Source: Renibacterium salmoninarum ATCC 33209 | GTDB lineage: Bacteria; Actinomycetota; Actinomycetes; Actinomycetales; Micrococcaceae | Length of the DNA stretch: 64,000 nucleotides | Assembly (NCBI RefSeq): GCF_000018885.1 | Contig: NC_010168.1 | Coordinates: 682,001-746,000 of the forward strand | Direction: 5' to 3' | Shown here: piece by piece, positions 62,215-64,000 of the stretch | How positions within the stretch are numbered: position 1 is the stretch's first letter | Layout: each line of letters begins with the position of its first letter | The notes under the pieces: generated by a model | What the model saw: the letters and a program-made list of their open reading frames with translations, nothing else | What the model was told of the DNA's origin: nothing | Database searches by the model: none | Made by a program: the position numbers and the translations under genes

Positions 62215-62240
62215 TGGCCCATCACTGAACTCGTTGAAGG

Positions 62241-63065
62241 TTAGACGCCGACGTCGCGCTTGCGCAGTGCGAAGGCGGACACAATCAAGAACAGCAACGA
62301 GAGCCCGTAGAGGCCCAGGAACGGCCAACCTTCAAATCCGTTAGCCAACGGTTTAGCTGCGTAGGCCCAGCTATAAGGCGACACCGCGTGCAACCAGTCG
62401 AGATCCTTCGACTGGTTGCCCAGTGCGTTGAAAATATAGCCGACGACGGCAACAAAAGCTCCGGCCCCGACGCCCCAGATTCGGCGGCCGCTGAGTGCGC
62501 CAGCCATGAAGGCCGCTGAACCAGCGAGTAAGGCCAAGCCAGCGCATAGCGCGCTTCCTACGGCCAGATTGCCCAGGTTTAGGTTCAACTGTGCTGAATT
62601 ATTTAGTGCGGAAATCACCAAAAATACCCAAACGCCCAAAAGCAAAATCTTCGCTAGCATCGCGGCGTACCGTTCAAAGACGATCTGCAAGCGCGTCACG
62701 CCGTGCGCCAGCGTCAGCTCCAGTTGACCGGCTTCTTCGTCGCCACCAATCGCAGCTGCTCCCCAACTAATCGCTGCGATGCACGAGAGTAAAAAGCCAA
62801 TCAGGCCAAAGACCGTGGCTTGCACCCAGCCCGTGCCGGAGGATATGTCGTCGTAACCGATTGTTTTTGTCAGCTGCGCCGGGAGCGAGTTCAGCAATTG
62901 CTGCATCTGCGAATTTGTGCCCGCCATCGAAGGGTAGAGCGGCAAGTACAAGAACATTGCCGCACTGAGGCCAACGATCCAGCCGATAAGCGAGCGCCAA
63001 GTGTCCCGGAACGCTTTACCAAAAAGCGGCAACGGTGCGCGGCGAACTGAAGCGGTAGTGCTCAT
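62241..63065 (-). CDS. ABC-2 type exporter permease
   Basis: 274 residues with six membrane helices (for example IGWIVGLSAAMFLYLPLYPS and VVGYIFNALGNQ). The first cytoplasmic segment is PLFGKAFRDTWRSLIG. It resembles permeases of antibiotic-resistance ABC exporters (tetronasin type). Its ATG overlaps the ATPase stop (ATGA), so the two form one transporter. Confidence 0.85.
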   Translation of the reverse strand: MSTTASVRRAPLPLFGKAFRDTWRSLIGWIVGLSAAMFLYLPLYPSMAGTNSQMQQLLNSLPAQLTKTIGYDDISSGTGWVQATVFGLIGFLLSCIAAISWGAAAIGGDEEAGQLELTLAHGVTRLQIVFERYAAMLAKILLLGVWVFLVISALNNSAQLNLNLGNLAVGSALCAGLALLAGSAAFMAGALSGRRIWGVGAGAFVAVVGYIFNALGNQSKDLDWLHAVSPYSWAYAAKPLANGFEGWPFLGLYGLSLLFLIVSAFALRKRDVGV

Positions 63066-64000
63066 TTTGCACTCTCCTTTTCTGCTGAATTCTTCGCCGG
63101 ATCTGAGGTGTACAGCTTCAAAACGGATTCCTCCAGGTCAGGCTCTTCGAGTACCAGGTCGGTCAAGGCCAGCGTCGAGAGTGCCTGGATCAGGGGCGGG
63201 ATTTCGCCTTCGAGCGTGGCATTTGCTTCGACTGAATCTGGGGTTGAGTCGAAAGGTTTCACGCTGAGATTATTGACGCCGTCGAGCCCAGCGAGCCGGG
63301 CCTAAAGTTCGGTGATGGATATCCCGCTGGCGACCAATCTCAGATGTCTGATGGCTGAGGCGCGAAGTTGCTCAACGCCGGCAATCGTGACGATCTTGCC
63401 GTCCCGCAAAATTGCAACGTTGTCTGCAGCTTGCTGAATCTCGCTAATGACGTGGCTGGAGAGGAAGACACTTTGTCCGGCCTCGCGAGCTTCACATACT
63501 AGGTCCAGAAAGACTTGCTGCATGAGTGGATCCAGGCCAGAGGTCGGCTCATCCAAAACCAGCAGATCCGGTTGGTGCATGAAGGCCTGAACAATGCCAA
63601 GTTTTTGCTTATTGCCCTTGGAGAGCTTGCGCACGGGTCGATTGAGATCAACGCCAAGGCGTTCAGCAAGTTCCTCAATTTTTCCCTTGCGCACGGTTCC
63701 GGAGATATCCGCGTAATGCTGGAGTAGTTTTCGGCCCGTACTGCGTCCGTCCAGAATGAGTTCGCCGGGCAAGAAGCCGATCCGTCGTCGGAGTGCGGGG
63801 CCGGCTTCGCGAGGGTCTTCGCCTAGTACCACGGCGTGTCCTGAGCTGGGCCGAATGATGTCCAGCAAAGTGCGCATTGTGGTGGTCTTGCCAGCTCCAT
63901 TTGGCCCGATGACGCCGAAGACGCTTCCCCGGGGCATGCTGAAGCTGACTCCTTTGAGAGCCAAATTATTGCCGTATTTCTTCGTCAGTTCGTGGGCTTC
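63062..64000 (-). pseudogene. ABC exporter ATPase, nonsense codon, start outside window
   Basis: Partial: the frame is open at 64000 (EAHELTKKYGNNLALKGVSF). Walker A is GVIGPNGAGKTTTMRTLLD, the signature is VRKLSKGNKQKLGIVQAF, and Walker B is LLVLDEPTSGLDPL. After SGISITEL there is TAG (63304-63302), and the same frame continues ARLAGLDGVNNLSVKPFDST to 63062. CAG-to-TAG is the likely change. The nucleotide-binding domain is complete before the stop, so partial function is possible; the lost ~80 residues are the C-terminal extension. Confidence 0.85.

Overview
The window looks like the chromosome of a Gram-positive actinobacterium of the Micrococcaceae (Arthrobacter relatives). Supporting points are the gene order TPR protein - HAD phosphatase - tlyA - nadK - recN - pyrG - Nudix - xerD, the methylcitrate cycle genes, a FurA/catalase pair, and an LPXTG surface protein. 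The base composition looks moderate rather than very GC-rich (judged by eye), broken genes are frequent, and there is an IS3-family element. This combination best fits Renibacterium salmoninarum or a close relative; that identification is inference, not a database result.

Layout. 1-12 kb: intact housekeeping genes (TPR protein, HAD phosphatase, tlyA, nadK, recN, a secreted chitin-type LPMO, pyrG, Nudix, xerD, a FemAB-type transferase, a second Nudix, a zinc alcohol dehydrogenase). 13-16 kb: two tandem TPM-domain secreted/membrane paralogues, both decayed. 16-20.3 kb: prpD-prpB-prpC propionate operon behind a GntR regulator with two GTGTATACAT boxes. 20.5-27.8 kb: two divergent operons (kinase-IclR-RidA and D-amino-acid dehydratase-D-aminoacylase-KDPG aldolase-GntP permease). 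Read as a pathway they would convert N-acetyl-D-glucosaminate, the C1-oxidised end released from chitin by LPMOs, into pyruvate and glyceraldehyde-3-phosphate. Three of the seven genes carry frameshifts. 27.8-31.7 kb: an IS-disrupted region with a truncated CitB/DctR response regulator, a frameshifted IS3-family element, a scrap of a second IS, and an N-terminally truncated, frameshifted LPDTG surface protein with 399-bp repeats.

31.8-46.8 kb: amino-acid permease, serine hydrolase, furA-katA (one uninterrupted reading frame), a broken MFS pump, TetR plus DHA2 efflux pump, histidine phosphatase, two-component system, broken VOC protein, membrane acyltransferase and YajQ. 46.9-55.4 kb: a broken small secreted protein, tRNA-Tyr, GNAT, a broken NlpC/P60 hydrolase, MFS pump, amidohydrolase, broken MFS, and TetR with a broken TetX-like monooxygenase. 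55.4-64 kb: TetR-controlled agmatine-to-putrescine genes, alr-ddl, MarR plus MFS, and an ABC-2 exporter whose ATPase carries a nonsense codon.

Two patterns stand out. About fifteen genes are broken by single indels, nonsense codons or IS activity, all beyond position ~14 kb. Most convergent gene ends that leave room carry long, sequence-unrelated, near-perfect hairpins (15-34 bp stems), probably bidirectional terminators. No stretch longer than 300 bases lacks a gene or gene remnant. No CRISPR array, rRNA or origin was seen.
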